DNA of 61,355 bases from a virus: positions 1-61,355 of the IMG/VR virus record IMGVR_UViG_3300037180_000072. One strand, 5' to 3'. The notes under the pieces are model-generated. The model saw nothing but the letters and a program-made list of their open reading frames with translations, searched no databases and was not told the origin of the DNA. Positions 32,225-41,114 of the stretch are shown here, one piece after another (the stretch's first letter is position 1; every line of letters begins with the position of its first letter). The position numbers and the translations under genes were made by a program.

Positions 32225-34456
32225 TTATACCGTTTCCTCGTCCAGACTCAAGTCTCGCTGTCGTGAAACCTCCTCGATTGACTCGTCAGACCCCTGCTCA
32301 TTCATCGGTAGGAGCCTCCAGAACCAGTTTTTTCCCTGTTTGAAGTCCGCGACGCCCATTTTCTCTTTTGCCCGCCGTAGTGTCTCTACGGAGATTCCAG
32401 CCCCATTTTTGGCGTCTGCAATCAGCGTCACGCTGGGTTTTGGTTTGTTGTCTTGCAAATACCCCTCCAACCAATGTATAGCCCGCTGAAGCGCGTCGTT
32501 TGGCCGTCCAACACCTCGTGTGGGTCCAGGTTCGTTTACCTGTCGCCGGGCGCTCCCCAATGCATCATCCGCCGAGCCCTCAATCACGTCTCCCCAAACC
32601 ACGTACGGAATTGGTTTCATTTCCTGGCCTACGAGTACTGGACGCACGGCTACGCTGTAGGATAGTCCCGCTCGGGTAGCGGAAACCAGGTTGTTTTTAA
32701 TTCGCAGCATTGAAAACGTATCATGCTTTTGCGAATCCGGCGGAGTGTCTGGGGTTTCTTCCGTTTTTTCTTGTACGTTTCTTGCAAATAGCCACGAGCA
32801 TCGAGCCACTCCGATGAACGCCATCGCACCACCGACTCGGCTGATTGCCTCTAAATCGGTTTTCTTATTCAAGTGCATAACGATTACCACGGCAACCTTG
32901 AATTTTTCCGCCGCTCGTTTTAACGGAATCAAAATTGATCGCACTTCCTGTTCGGCAACCATGCTTATATCGCCGAGATAGTTACTTATGGGGTCGATGA
33001 TGACCAACCGGATGGCGGGGTTATTTTCAAGCTGCGCCTCAATTGCTGGAATATCAAAATCCAAACGCACCTCGCGGTCGTCCTGTTGAGTCGGGCGCAC
33101 TGCCTGAATAAAATGAATTCGTTTCAGGTTTGCGTTTGCAGCTATCAAGCGAGGAACGGCGGTGTCGTCTAAATCGTCTTCTCCCAAAAGCATAAGCACA
33201 TCGGCGGGCTCTCCGTCTACCGCCGACCCAGGAAATCGACCACCTGTACTGCATGTCGCAGCTATGCTAGTGGCCGCTAGGGATTTTCCGTTATCTGGGT
33301 TACCGGCCATGAGTGTGATTTTCCCTAACGGTATTTTCTCATTCCACAACCATCGTATACTTCTGACTTGAATCTGATCGCCGCGTACGATAATCGCTTC
33401 CGGTCGAGTCTGCACTGCCCGAGCTTTCCGATCCTCGACCAGCGCTCGAAACTTTTCAATATCGTTTCCGCAATCCTTGGTGAATACGTCGTTGGCGTCT
33501 TTGCGCCCATTCGGCCAGCGGATGACAAATGTGCTCCCGTTCAATCGATTTTGCAGCGAAGTCATCGCCGCGATTCCGGTTTTGTCGGTGTCTCCTGCCA
33601 GAAACACTCTCCTGGCGGCTAGGAGCGTTTCAATTTCCTCTTCCGTGGGTTTGTACCCGGACATGGGCAGTCCCACGGTCACGTACCCGGCTTGGGCCAT
33701 GACCAATGTGTCGGGCTCTCCCTCGACTACCCAAACATCTGACTGAGGATCGACGGCCTGCAAATTGAATAAGGTAGTGTCGGTGTCGAGCGCGCGAAGG
33801 ATGCCGGAATTTCCCTTGCCCGATTTTTTGGCTTTCTTCGCTACGAGGCTGCGGTACTTTACGGCAGTAACGGTTTGCCGATCCTCGGACAAGGTAGGAA
33901 AGAGAATCCAGCCGTCTTTGACCCACAAATTGTTTGGACTGATCTTTTCAGCGCTCTGCACGAACCCCAGGCAGAATTTACGTGATACGTCCATGCCGAT
34001 GCCGCGATCCGCCAGCCACTTTTGAGCTTCGGTCGACTTCTCAAGCGCGGCAATCGCCGGAGAGTACTGGGCCATGGTAAAGGTAGCGATCTTTTTGGAT
34101 TTCGAGCCTGTAGGCGGCGGAGCTTGTTCTTGGCCGTCTTGCCATCCCGCGATCCCAGCTTCGCTCAAAACTTTTTCGACGGCGGCGTTGAAGGATAAAG
34201 CGTCGAATTTTTGGATGAACTGGAACAAGTTTCCACTTTCGCCGCACCCGAAGCACTTATACCCCCAGACAGCATCGTCCAGTTTGTAAACCTTGAATGA
34301 TGGGTTTTTGTCGGGGTGGAATGGGCACAAACCGGCATATTCTTTCCCGTCGCGGCGCAAAGGAACACGAGACCCAATAATGCCGATTGGGCTGATCTCG
34401 CGTTTCCACCGATTTAAATCCTCGTCGGTGAACTTAACGGCAGTGGGTCGAGTCAT
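32225..34456 (-). CDS. Primase-helicase
   Basis: Protein of 743 residues with all parts of a bifunctional replicative enzyme. A CHC2-type zinc finger (CPFHPDKNPSF ... YKCFGCGESGNLF, about 43-78) is followed by a TOPRIM domain (VVEGEPDTL and FLAGDTDKTG, about 245-300) and a RecA/RepA-like helicase domain with Walker A GNPDNGKS at about 390 and Walker B LVIIDPISNYLG. A C-terminal winged-helix-like stretch follows (SVETLRRAKEKMGVADF). It primes and unwinds DNA for the polymerase at 37805. It is transcribed after the SSB and nuclease genes. Confidence 0.9.
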   Translation of the reverse strand: MTRPTAVKFTDEDLNRWKREISPIGIIGSRVPLRRDGKEYAGLCPFHPDKNPSFKVYKLDDAVWGYKCFGCGESGNLFQFIQKFDALSFNAAVEKVLSEAGIAGWQDGQEQAPPPTGSKSKKIATFTMAQYSPAIAALEKSTEAQKWLADRGIGMDVSRKFCLGFVQSAEKISPNNLWVKDGWILFPTLSEDRQTVTAVKYRSLVAKKAKKSGKGNSGILRALDTDTTLFNLQAVDPQSDVWVVEGEPDTLVMAQAGYVTVGLPMSGYKPTEEEIETLLAARRVFLAGDTDKTGIAAMTSLQNRLNGSTFVIRWPNGRKDANDVFTKDCGNDIEKFRALVEDRKARAVQTRPEAIIVRGDQIQVRSIRWLWNEKIPLGKITLMAGNPDNGKSLAATSIAATCSTGGRFPGSAVDGEPADVLMLLGEDDLDDTAVPRLIAANANLKRIHFIQAVRPTQQDDREVRLDFDIPAIEAQLENNPAIRLVIIDPISNYLGDISMVAEQEVRSILIPLKRAAEKFKVAVVIVMHLNKKTDLEAISRVGGAMAFIGVARCSWLFARNVQEKTEETPDTPPDSQKHDTFSMLRIKNNLVSATRAGLSYSVAVRPVLVGQEMKPIPYVVWGDVIEGSADDALGSARRQVNEPGPTRGVGRPNDALQRAIHWLEGYLQDNKPKPSVTLIADAKNGAGISVETLRRAKEKMGVADFKQGKNWFWRLLPMNEQGSDESIEEVSRQRDLSLDEETV

Positions 34457-34470
34457 AAAGAGGTTTGAGC

Positions 34471-35415
34471 CTATGCTTTTCGTTTTGCGAAAGCAATCTT
34501 CTTTTTCTCGGTTTGTTTCTCTTCCCGCTTGCGGAATGTCTTGAGTTTCTTTTCAGTTGACATTCTTTTCTCGATTGCTTTGTAGATCAGTGATAGGCTC
34601 AGGCAAGCCAAGTAACCTTTGAAATCATCCTCAAAATTGTATTCGTGCCATGACTCAAATTTCCCGTCTTCTTTCCCAAGCCTGAGAATCCACCGGGACT
34701 TGATCTCGGCGCCGGTCTCCTCCATCAGTGCATTTTGATACGCCGCCGTTTGCATCAAATATTCGAGGCTCAACTGGTTGCTTGATTTCCAGTCAATCAA
34801 GGATAACTCATCTAAAAACATTCGCGGGCAGCAGGTGGGATCATCGCAACTATCTACAGTGGCCGTCCCGTCCGACGTGCCCGCGTATTTGTATTGGCGC
34901 GAGTAGATTTTGTGCTCCGTGCTGATCCAGCGTACGTTGTGTTTCTGCATCCAATCGAAAGCCGCGAGCCCGCAGTTAACCGAGCGCTCGTCAGTCGGCG
35001 CAAAATCATTCATTTTCTCGACGATACTGCGTGTATTCGCAATGGCGTTGCGAATCGAGTTCTCAATCCAAGTGTGCGCCGCCGTGCCTACATCGCCAGC
35101 TTCTTCTAGCCGCTCGGTATGTGTGCTCTTGGCCTCCTCGGCGATCTGGCTAAATTCAACCCATGGTATAGCCTTGATGTTCTCGCCATCGCGGGGCATC
35201 GTGCGAAGGAGCTTCAGGAACATCATCTTGGCCGCCCAGGGCTTCAGGTAAGGCTTGTCGATGATTTTGGTGATGCCTGTTACGCCGGACTGAGCTTCGA
35301 GTGAACCGTCGTCGCGGACGAGGTAGTACGTCCATGAAGGCTCGTCAAAGCGTAGGGTGATCGCGCCGTTGTAGAACACCAACGGCGGACCCAGTTGTAA
35401 CTCGCGGGGCTTCAC
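34471..35415 (-). CDS. PD-(D/E)XK nuclease (Cas4/RecB-like exonuclease)
   Basis: Protein of 314 residues. GTAAHTWIENSI (conserved His motif), EHKIYSRQYKYAGTSDGTATVD, LSLIDWKSSNQLSLEYLMQTAAYQNALMEE (D-x-K catalytic core plus the QxxxY helix) and RWILRLGKEDG are the ordered motifs of the RecB/Cas4 nuclease fold. Together with the Erf-like annealing protein and SSB it would form a phage recombination system that makes single-stranded ends. The C-terminus is very Lys-rich. Confidence 0.8.
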   Translation of the reverse strand: MKPRELQLGPPLVFYNGAITLRFDEPSWTYYLVRDDGSLEAQSGVTGITKIIDKPYLKPWAAKMMFLKLLRTMPRDGENIKAIPWVEFSQIAEEAKSTHTERLEEAGDVGTAAHTWIENSIRNAIANTRSIVEKMNDFAPTDERSVNCGLAAFDWMQKHNVRWISTEHKIYSRQYKYAGTSDGTATVDSCDDPTCCPRMFLDELSLIDWKSSNQLSLEYLMQTAAYQNALMEETGAEIKSRWILRLGKEDGKFESWHEYNFEDDFKGYLACLSLSLIYKAIEKRMSTEKKLKTFRKREEKQTEKKKIAFAKRKA

Positions 35416-35672
35416 GCCAGCTTAACCGGAGCGTAGTAGTACGATGTGCCCGTGTAGTCCATTTCCATGTCTGGATCAAATTCGTTCTTACCCGCCGCTG
35501 GATCGACGCGGAATATTGACGGTCGGGTCACTTGGATTTCATTTGCGCGCCTGGTTGCGTTCACGACGTGCTCTTTCGCTTGGTTTTCGTCCCGATAAGC
35601 GATCACGCACCATTCGGTGCGGTCACTGTACTCCCCAGTTTTCCCGAAAACTACATAGATGGTTTCGCTCAT
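35412..35672 (-). CDS. Unknown small protein
   Basis: Protein of 86 residues, beta/alpha/beta pattern (TIYVVFGKTGEYSDRTEWCVIAYRDENQAKEHVVNATRRANE ... FDPDMEMDYTGTSYYYAPVKLA). It overlaps the nuclease gene by ATGA, implying coupled translation. No family known. Confidence 0.6.
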   Translation of the reverse strand: MSETIYVVFGKTGEYSDRTEWCVIAYRDENQAKEHVVNATRRANEIQVTRPSIFRVDPAAGKNEFDPDMEMDYTGTSYYYAPVKLA

Positions 35673-35678
35673 GGCTCC

Positions 35679-35849
35679 TCACTTTTCGAAATATTGGTGT
35701 AGCCGATGGTACCAATGCTCGGGGCCGATCTTGTGCGCGACTTTGCTGTGTGCAAAAATCCAGCCAAGGTATATGAGTAGAAAAGACAGTTCTACTCCCA
35801 CACCCTGCCAAAATCCAGTTACGATGTGGTCCAGAATTCGCTGGCCCAT
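35679..35849 (-). CDS. Small single-pass membrane protein, 56 residues
   Basis: ATG 35849, stop TGA 35679-35681. An N-terminal segment MGQRILDHIVTG is followed by a hydrophobic helix (VELSFLLIYLGWIFA) and a basic, His-rich tail (HSKVAHKIGPEHWYHRLHQYF). It fills the gap between the SSB stop and the next gene, and its stop lies just before the ribosome site GAGG of the next gene. Function unknown. Confidence 0.5.
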   Translation of the reverse strand: MGQRILDHIVTGFWQGVGVELSFLLIYLGWIFAHSKVAHKIGPEHWYHRLHQYFEK

Positions 35850-35857
35850 GGGCTAGA

Positions 35858-36292
35858 TCAAAATGGAATTTCGTCAGAGTCGTCCGGTACGGTCACCGGC
35901 TCCGGTTCGGCTGGCGCAGGCTGGGCCATTTGCTGGCTGGTGGAGTGCCCGTTTCGGTCGCCGGTAGACAAACCCTTGATGTCCGTGACGCTGATTTCCG
36001 TGGTATACCGCTTGACGCCATCTTTTTCCCACTGGCGTGTTTGAATTTTTCCTTCCACGTAGATCAGGTCGCCCTTGTGGAGATAGGGCTCGACAAAAGC
36101 TTGTACAGACGCGCCCCACAGAACTAGGGAATGCCACTCGACCTTCGATTGCTTGTTGCCGTCGCGATCCTTCCAAGACTCGTCCGTGGCGATGGTCATG
36201 TTTGCCACAGCTTTGCCTCCAGAAGTGAATCGGATTTCCGGGTCTTTCCCCAGCCGACCGATAAGGATGACTTTGTTCAGACTTGTGCTCAT
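35858..36292 (-). CDS. ssb: Single-stranded DNA-binding protein
   Basis: Protein of 144 residues. The OB fold spans about 1-108, beginning SLNKVILIGRLGKDPEIRFT with GGKAVANMTIATDESW and KVEWHSLVLWG, as in bacterial-type SSB. A Gln/Pro-rich linker ends in the acidic tip DDSDEIPF that docks partner proteins. It protects ssDNA during replication and recombination. It sits between the Erf gene and the small membrane gene. Confidence 0.95.
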   Translation of the reverse strand: MSTSLNKVILIGRLGKDPEIRFTSGGKAVANMTIATDESWKDRDGNKQSKVEWHSLVLWGASVQAFVEPYLHKGDLIYVEGKIQTRQWEKDGVKRYTTEISVTDIKGLSTGDRNGHSTSQQMAQPAPAEPEPVTVPDDSDEIPF

Positions 36293-36322
36293 TTGTTGCT
36301 CCTTTTTGAATTTGAAATTCGT

Positions 36323-37300
36323 TTACTTCTTGCCCGCTGAGGGCGTGTTGGCGTTCTCCACCAACTCGGCCAGTGTCTTCCATCCGCCGGGGTTGGCGGT
36401 AGCTTTGTCCACGCGGGCAAAGAAATCATCCCAAAGCGCTTTCGATATTGTTTCCGTGGCTTTGTTTTTGGTGATCTCGAACAGGAAGATCAAAGTTTTG
36501 CGGTTGATCGGCAAACCTCGGGAAGCTTTTAGGCCGCCTTGCTCCGCGAGACCGATCCCCATCTTCCGAAACTTCTCGCGATAGCCGGTCATTTCAGCTT
36601 CGGTGGGTAGTGGTTCACTCGTGGCCGCTGGGGACGATGTAGACGTTGCAGTGGGCGCAGGGGCTGCCGCTGGTGCCGGTGATGGAGAAGCCATGGGTTT
36701 CGCACCAGACGATTGTGCGGTCTGTGGGGCCGGACGGACTGCTTGAGTCTGCTGCGCCGCTGCGGTTGGTCTCGTCGGCGCTTGGGTAGGGCGTTGGGCC
36801 TGCCGCTGGGCCTGCTGTGCTTGATGTGCGCGTATGGCGGGCGGCACCTGGGGGCGCTGCGCGGGCTGACTACGTTCGTCTACAGTTTCGTCTGCTTCGG
36901 GGTCTGCCGCATCGGGCACGAGAAAGGCGTTCTTCAGTGCGTACTTGAGTGCGCCGGTTTCAGCTTTGTACGCGGCTTTGTCTCCGGTATCCGCGCCGGT
37001 TCCCAAACCGCTACTGGTGAAGGTGTCCGTGCTCTCCAAATCGTGAAATGTAATGGAGCATTTTACATTTACCGCTGAGAACGGGGCATCCTTGCTCTTC
37101 TCTCGCGCGATGGTGTACGGCGTCCCAACAAAGTCGAATTCGACCTGGGCGTATATTTTCAACGCGATGAACTGCGCGCGAATCGCGTTGGTCACATCCG
37201 CCGCTCGGATGTAGTCGTATTTTTGAAACTCGTTTCGACCCCGCTTTTCGATTAGGTCGATCTCTTCGTAAATCTTGTGCAGCTTTTCTTTGAGTGTCAT
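36323..37300 (-). CDS. Erf-family single-strand annealing protein
   Basis: Protein of 325 residues. The N-terminal about 130 residues (KIYEEIDLIEKRGRNEFQKYDYIRAADVTNAIR ... TFTSSGLGTGADTGDKAAYKAETGALKYALKNAFL) carry the ERF family pattern, including the GxGxDxGDKAxxKAxT signature. A Pro/Gln/Ala-rich linker follows (140-230), then a C-terminal domain of about 90 residues. It anneals complementary ssDNA in phage recombination and is adjacent to SSB. Confidence 0.88.
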   Translation of the reverse strand: MTLKEKLHKIYEEIDLIEKRGRNEFQKYDYIRAADVTNAIRAQFIALKIYAQVEFDFVGTPYTIAREKSKDAPFSAVNVKCSITFHDLESTDTFTSSGLGTGADTGDKAAYKAETGALKYALKNAFLVPDAADPEADETVDERSQPAQRPQVPPAIRAHQAQQAQRQAQRPTQAPTRPTAAAQQTQAVRPAPQTAQSSGAKPMASPSPAPAAAPAPTATSTSSPAATSEPLPTEAEMTGYREKFRKMGIGLAEQGGLKASRGLPINRKTLIFLFEITKNKATETISKALWDDFFARVDKATANPGGWKTLAELVENANTPSAGKK

Positions 37301-37336
37301 TTCGAGTTCGCTCCTGGCGTTTTTTCGAAAACGGAT

Positions 37337-37696
37337 TTACGGCTTGGCCGGTGCAGCGGGTGCAGCGGGTGCAGTCGCGGCGGGGGTCTTGGCCGAAAAC
37401 GCCACGATGCCGGTGCCAGGGTCCACATTGTACGTTACGGTATTGGCGTCCCACTTGTTGGCCGCAACCACCGTGTTCAGGTCCGTATTGAAAATTGTGG
37501 TCGCGGTCTGGTACGCCTGCCCTTGCGGCGTCGCCAGCATTTGAAGCTGGGAAATTTGAACGTCCTTGTAGGCCAAGCGCAGTTGAGATTGCTGTGCGTC
37601 GGTCAAGGCGTACTTCGGCGCCGGAGTCTCGGCGATCAGAAACGCGCTTCCTCCAAACACCAACATCGCGATCACGGCTACTTTCGAGAATTTCAT
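37337..37696 (-). CDS. Exported small protein with signal peptide
   Basis: The start is set at ATG 37696, with an AGGTGA ribosome site; the frame from 37741 adds an unlikely N-terminus. This gives 119 residues: MKFSKVAVIAMLVFGGSAF is a signal peptide, with likely cleavage near LIAET. The mature part has a helix (DAQQSQLRLAYKDVQISQLQ) and a Pro/Ala-rich C-terminal tail. An exported protein expressed from an early-type promoter in the replication block is unusual. Possibly envelope modification or superinfection exclusion; function unknown. Confidence 0.6.
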   Translation of the reverse strand: MKFSKVAVIAMLVFGGSAFLIAETPAPKYALTDAQQSQLRLAYKDVQISQLQMLATPQGQAYQTATTIFNTDLNTVVAANKWDANTVTYNVDPGTGIVAFSAKTPAATAPAAPAAPAKP

Positions 37697-37740
37697 TGTT
37701 TCACCTGTTTCCTTTCGAATTTGTGTTGCATGTTCCCTCA

Positions 37741-37769
37741 AATTTATAGAAGTAAGGTGTTTTTGTCAA
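37741..37769 (-). promoter_or_regulatory. Sigma70-like promoter
   Basis: Minus-strand TTGACA (37764-37769), a 17-bp spacer, TAAATT (37741-37746); TATAAA at spacing 15 is an alternative -10. It precedes the exported small protein and the Erf-SSB-nuclease-primase genes, so it probably drives the recombination operon. Confidence 0.65.
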
Positions 37770-37804
37770 GACACTAGATGTAGGGGTTTCGCAAGAACAT
37801 CCTA

Positions 37805-40045
37805 CTATTTGTGATATACCGGGCCTTCCCAGCCTTCGGCACCTAAAATCAAACCGGGCGCCCACTTGGGAACGTCAACCACGGTTTCAATCAGTGCATC
37901 AAGGCGCAATCCACTCTCGGGTTCCTCACAAGCAATCTCATCGTGAAATAAACCCCAAATATGGAAGCCGCGATTATCGGCCAATTTTATACTGTGTAAA
38001 AGATCGTCACGAGCCATTGCTTGAATTGCGTTTTCGCAAAGCTTTCCGCCATACGTTTTTACGCGTCCCCACTTGTTGTGCTTTTTCTGAACACGGCCAT
38101 CGGCGCCCGTAGTTGAACTGTGCTCGACGCCGTCATAGGAAATATTTAGAACCTGAAAGGGTCTTCCCGTTTTTTTACTGACGAGTGTGACCTCTTCTAG
38201 TTTTGGATTCAAATAGTGCAGCGCTCTGCCGGACGGAAGCTCCATAACTATCAGGTACCCACCACCTATTAGAGATCGTCGCCGGAAAGCGATCACGCAC
38301 TGTTTGCCCCCTTTGGGGTGCGGTAGCCATTTTTGTTGCCATCTGTTCCACGTCGCTTCACCCACTTTGATAACTCCGCCACGCATCAAAACCTGTTTGA
38401 ACGCCTCTTCCAGATCGCTCCAGAACTGGACAACTTCGGGGTATGCTGACCGAAAAATATCCACGGCTTCTTGCGCTTCTTCTTTGGTCATATCCACGCC
38501 GCAGGTACTTAACGCGTATCCCCATAGGCCACCACGCGTGGGATCGCCGTACTCGTTCATTTTCATTTCACCGCCACCCTGTCCGAATCCAGCAGCTAGG
38601 GTAGCAGCTTTGAATTTTTGTCGATCATCTTCGTTGCCTGCGGCATAGTCCGCCCACAGTTCAGCATAGGTTTTCTTAGTTAGTTTTGTACCGTAGGAAA
38701 GATAGGGATCGCCCCCGTCTTTCTTTGAATGCCTGAAAACGTCCAGCATCGCGTCACAACCCGCAGCCCAGCCCAACATGCGGTTCTCGATAGCGTTTTT
38801 GTCTGCGACAACAAACCGATTTCCGGGTTTAGCCTGAAACAGCGAGCGCATAAGCGTGATCACAAAACTTACAACAGTGACTGAGTCTTTTTTATTTTTT
38901 ACGTTTGTGAATTCGCGAACGATTCCGTCATAGTCTTCGCGCTCCAAAAGATCGAGCGCTAACTCCAGCTTTTTCCTGACCGCCTTCTCTCCGCGTGACA
39001 GGTTCTGTACTTGTACTGATGCGTCTTCACCACCACCGCTTGCCCATCGCCCGGTTCGCGACGCTCCTAAGTATCGAAACTGGTACCTAATCCGGTCATC
39101 ATCCGAGATAAGTTCTAGCATTTTTTCAATTTTGGTGTACGAAGATTTGCGTGTAGACAGCCGGATGTCCAACACCTCGCGGCACTCGGGAGTGATTAGC
39201 GAATCCGGTTTGTCTAATTCAACTCGAATGGTCGGAGCGCGCAAAGACTCTAAAGTGTACCCGCGTGCGTGTACCCATTCTTTCATTTGCGGGTCAGAAT
39301 TGGGATTCTCCAAACCCGTTTTTTCTTTGAGAAGCGTTTGCTGTTCGCCCAGAAAACGCAAAGCTAACCGCAAACCTTTTTCTGCAAGATCGCGACGGGT
39401 AGGTATACCAAACTGATTGATCTTTTGGTCCAAAAACCAACCACGCCATTCGTGTTCGGGAAATTGAATTTTGAGTAGTCGGTACCACAGGTCTCGTTCA
39501 GCGCGTGTGTCCCGTTTGCAGTACTCGCCGTATTCCTCAAACTCTCGGGGATGGGTATTGTGATCACGAAACAGTGGAGGTGCGATGCCAAACAAAGTCA
39601 TATTGCCGCCCATGCTTACCGGCTGGCAGAACATATCTTTGAGCGCTTCGCCTCGCTCATCTTTCCTATGGGGCATTTTTAAAATGTCGGCAACGTCTTC
39701 CAAATAGCCGGGCAAAGATAAGGCGTGCGCCAAGACAATCGGGTCTCGGAATCGCTCGGTCGGGAGATCGATCTTCATTCCGTATTTGAGAATTTGCTGC
39801 TCAAATATGGAGTGCCATGCGACGATGATTATCTTGGGATCATGCAGGAGTTTGAGCAAGCGCTTTGGTGCGGGGCCAAGATGCGGTAGCCACAACTGGA
39901 TTTCTTCGTCGTCGGCGGCCCAGCCGAGCATGCTAATGCCCAAGGATGGGTGCTTGGCGTAGCGATCAAGTCCGACAACGGTCAAATCGAGGAGATTGAA
40001 GGTCTCAAAATCAGCAAACAAATATTGTACAGGCAAGCTGGTCAC
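37805..40045 (-). CDS. DNA polymerase, family A with 3'-5' exonuclease
   Basis: Protein of 746 residues. The N-terminal DEDD exonuclease domain begins YLFADFETF (D-x-E). The polymerase domain has the RTGRWASGG stretch, motif A VVADKNAIENRMLGW, motif B RQKFKAATLAAGFGQG and motif C GLFHDEIACEEP (about 700). The size and order fit phage Pol I-like replicases. The exonuclease residues look intact. It works with the primase-helicase and SSB. The start overlaps the nucleotidase stop by 4 bases. Confidence 0.93.
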   Translation of the reverse strand: MTSLPVQYLFADFETFNLLDLTVVGLDRYAKHPSLGISMLGWAADDEEIQLWLPHLGPAPKRLLKLLHDPKIIIVAWHSIFEQQILKYGMKIDLPTERFRDPIVLAHALSLPGYLEDVADILKMPHRKDERGEALKDMFCQPVSMGGNMTLFGIAPPLFRDHNTHPREFEEYGEYCKRDTRAERDLWYRLLKIQFPEHEWRGWFLDQKINQFGIPTRRDLAEKGLRLALRFLGEQQTLLKEKTGLENPNSDPQMKEWVHARGYTLESLRAPTIRVELDKPDSLITPECREVLDIRLSTRKSSYTKIEKMLELISDDDRIRYQFRYLGASRTGRWASGGGEDASVQVQNLSRGEKAVRKKLELALDLLEREDYDGIVREFTNVKNKKDSVTVVSFVITLMRSLFQAKPGNRFVVADKNAIENRMLGWAAGCDAMLDVFRHSKKDGGDPYLSYGTKLTKKTYAELWADYAAGNEDDRQKFKAATLAAGFGQGGGEMKMNEYGDPTRGGLWGYALSTCGVDMTKEEAQEAVDIFRSAYPEVVQFWSDLEEAFKQVLMRGGVIKVGEATWNRWQQKWLPHPKGGKQCVIAFRRRSLIGGGYLIVMELPSGRALHYLNPKLEEVTLVSKKTGRPFQVLNISYDGVEHSSTTGADGRVQKKHNKWGRVKTYGGKLCENAIQAMARDDLLHSIKLADNRGFHIWGLFHDEIACEEPESGLRLDALIETVVDVPKWAPGLILGAEGWEGPVYHK

Positions 40046-40638
40046 CGATTGGCAGTTTCACGTTCTCGAATTATGTTCAGGTGCTCCGTGACGGAATGAA
40101 CTCGGAGTAGCGCGTCCGCATGCCGGTTCCACGGCTGATCGAGTAAGAAAGCGGTCACGCCCGGAGTCGCGTTTAATTCGCTCACAGTCGGGGCGAGGTC
40201 GTCGAGGTGGTACTTCAGCCCGAGTCCCTGGAATAAATGCTGTTTGTGAGCAGGATCGGCGACCTGCAGCACCGTACTGTATCCGGCGCGGGGCCACAGA
40301 TGTCGGTCGTGCAGCCAGCGGGCAGATTGGACCGATGCGGGTTCGCCGATGGTATTGACGCGGCTGGTGATGAAGAAAATTTCGTCGTCGGGTTTGATAC
40401 CTTGCTGGAGTTCGGAGAGGCCGGGCAGAGCACCCATGTTCTCCCAAAAATAAGGTACGTTTCGAATGTCCCGCCAAACTTCGGCCATTTGCGCTTTCGT
40501 GAGATATTGGCTGTAGTCCCAGTCGGATGGTCCGGTGAAATCGGGCGGAAACTTTCCGGGCCATCGCAAATTTGCGATAGCGACGAGACTGGCGCTGAAA
40601 TTGCAAATCACGCCGTCGAGGTCAATTGCGAATCGCAT
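40042..40638 (-). CDS. HAD-superfamily 5'-nucleotidase-like protein
   Basis: Protein of 198 residues. Motif I AIDLDGVICNF (D6 and D8) and the lysine-independent pattern with FFITSRVNTIGEPA (motif II Ser) and YHLDDLAPTVSEL (motif III acidic pair) fit HAD phosphatases of the deoxyribonucleotidase (NT5C) type. It would dephosphorylate nucleotides to adjust the dNTP pool. It sits directly between the polymerase and the dNTP pyrophosphohydrolase-like gene. Confidence 0.75.
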   Translation of the reverse strand: MRFAIDLDGVICNFSASLVAIANLRWPGKFPPDFTGPSDWDYSQYLTKAQMAEVWRDIRNVPYFWENMGALPGLSELQQGIKPDDEIFFITSRVNTIGEPASVQSARWLHDRHLWPRAGYSTVLQVADPAHKQHLFQGLGLKYHLDDLAPTVSELNATPGVTAFLLDQPWNRHADALLRVHSVTEHLNIIRERETANR

Positions 40639-41111
40639 TATCGTTGCTCCGGCGGTTTCGCGGCCCTCGCGATTGGCGCACCTTCGGCTTCGAGTTCGAG
40701 TTGTAGAATGGCAAGCGCTCTCCAGGCAAGTTTTGCGGAGTGATACATTCCGTCAGTGTCTTTGCTGCCGCGCTCGACCATGTGTCGCAATAATGCATCT
40801 GCCTGGTCGCCGGACTTCTCTCGCGCCCAGTGTAGCGGCGAATCGGGACCGTTGTGTTGCAAGTTACCTTGGCGCGAAACCTTCGCGACTTCGGCCAAAG
40901 CGGAACTGAAATAGTCCAAGACTCCCGTGGCGAGGGGAACTTCTTTTCGCGATTTGGAATCTGTGGGCAGAGTTGATTTTGGTTCAGTAATTGAAACGGC
41001 ATAGTGGATTAAAGAGCCGGGATTTTCCCCACAAACCGCGCACTCCGTCCCCATCAGGTCGGCCAGTGATGACTCCGACGGCACAAACGCGTGTATTCCT
41101 GCTCTCGGCAT
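40638..41111 (-). CDS. Putative dATP/dGTP diphosphohydrolase-like protein
   Basis: Protein of 157 residues. A short N-terminal CAVC zinc-like pair is followed by a helical domain: VLDYFSSALAEVAKVSRQGNLQHN, PLHWAREKSGDQADALLRHMVERG, MYHSAKLAWRALAILQLELEAEG. That is the pattern of the phage family annotated as dATP/dGTP diphosphohydrolase N-terminal (related to DUF5664 and MazG-like enzymes). It would cleave dNTPs to dNMPs. The assignment rests on motif order only. Confidence 0.6.
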   Translation of the reverse strand: MPRAGIHAFVPSESSLADLMGTECAVCGENPGSLIHYAVSITEPKSTLPTDSKSRKEVPLATGVLDYFSSALAEVAKVSRQGNLQHNGPDSPLHWAREKSGDQADALLRHMVERGSKDTDGMYHSAKLAWRALAILQLELEAEGAPIARAAKPPEQR

Positions 41112-41114
41112 GTC

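Noticed and set aside
35874-36383. 169-residue frame overlapping SSB
   Set aside because: SSB is unmistakable in the other frame; this one is a shadow.
40058-40606. 182-residue Arg-rich frame inside the nucleotidase gene
   Set aside because: Arg/Pro-rich shadow with no motif; the HAD motifs are in the other frame.
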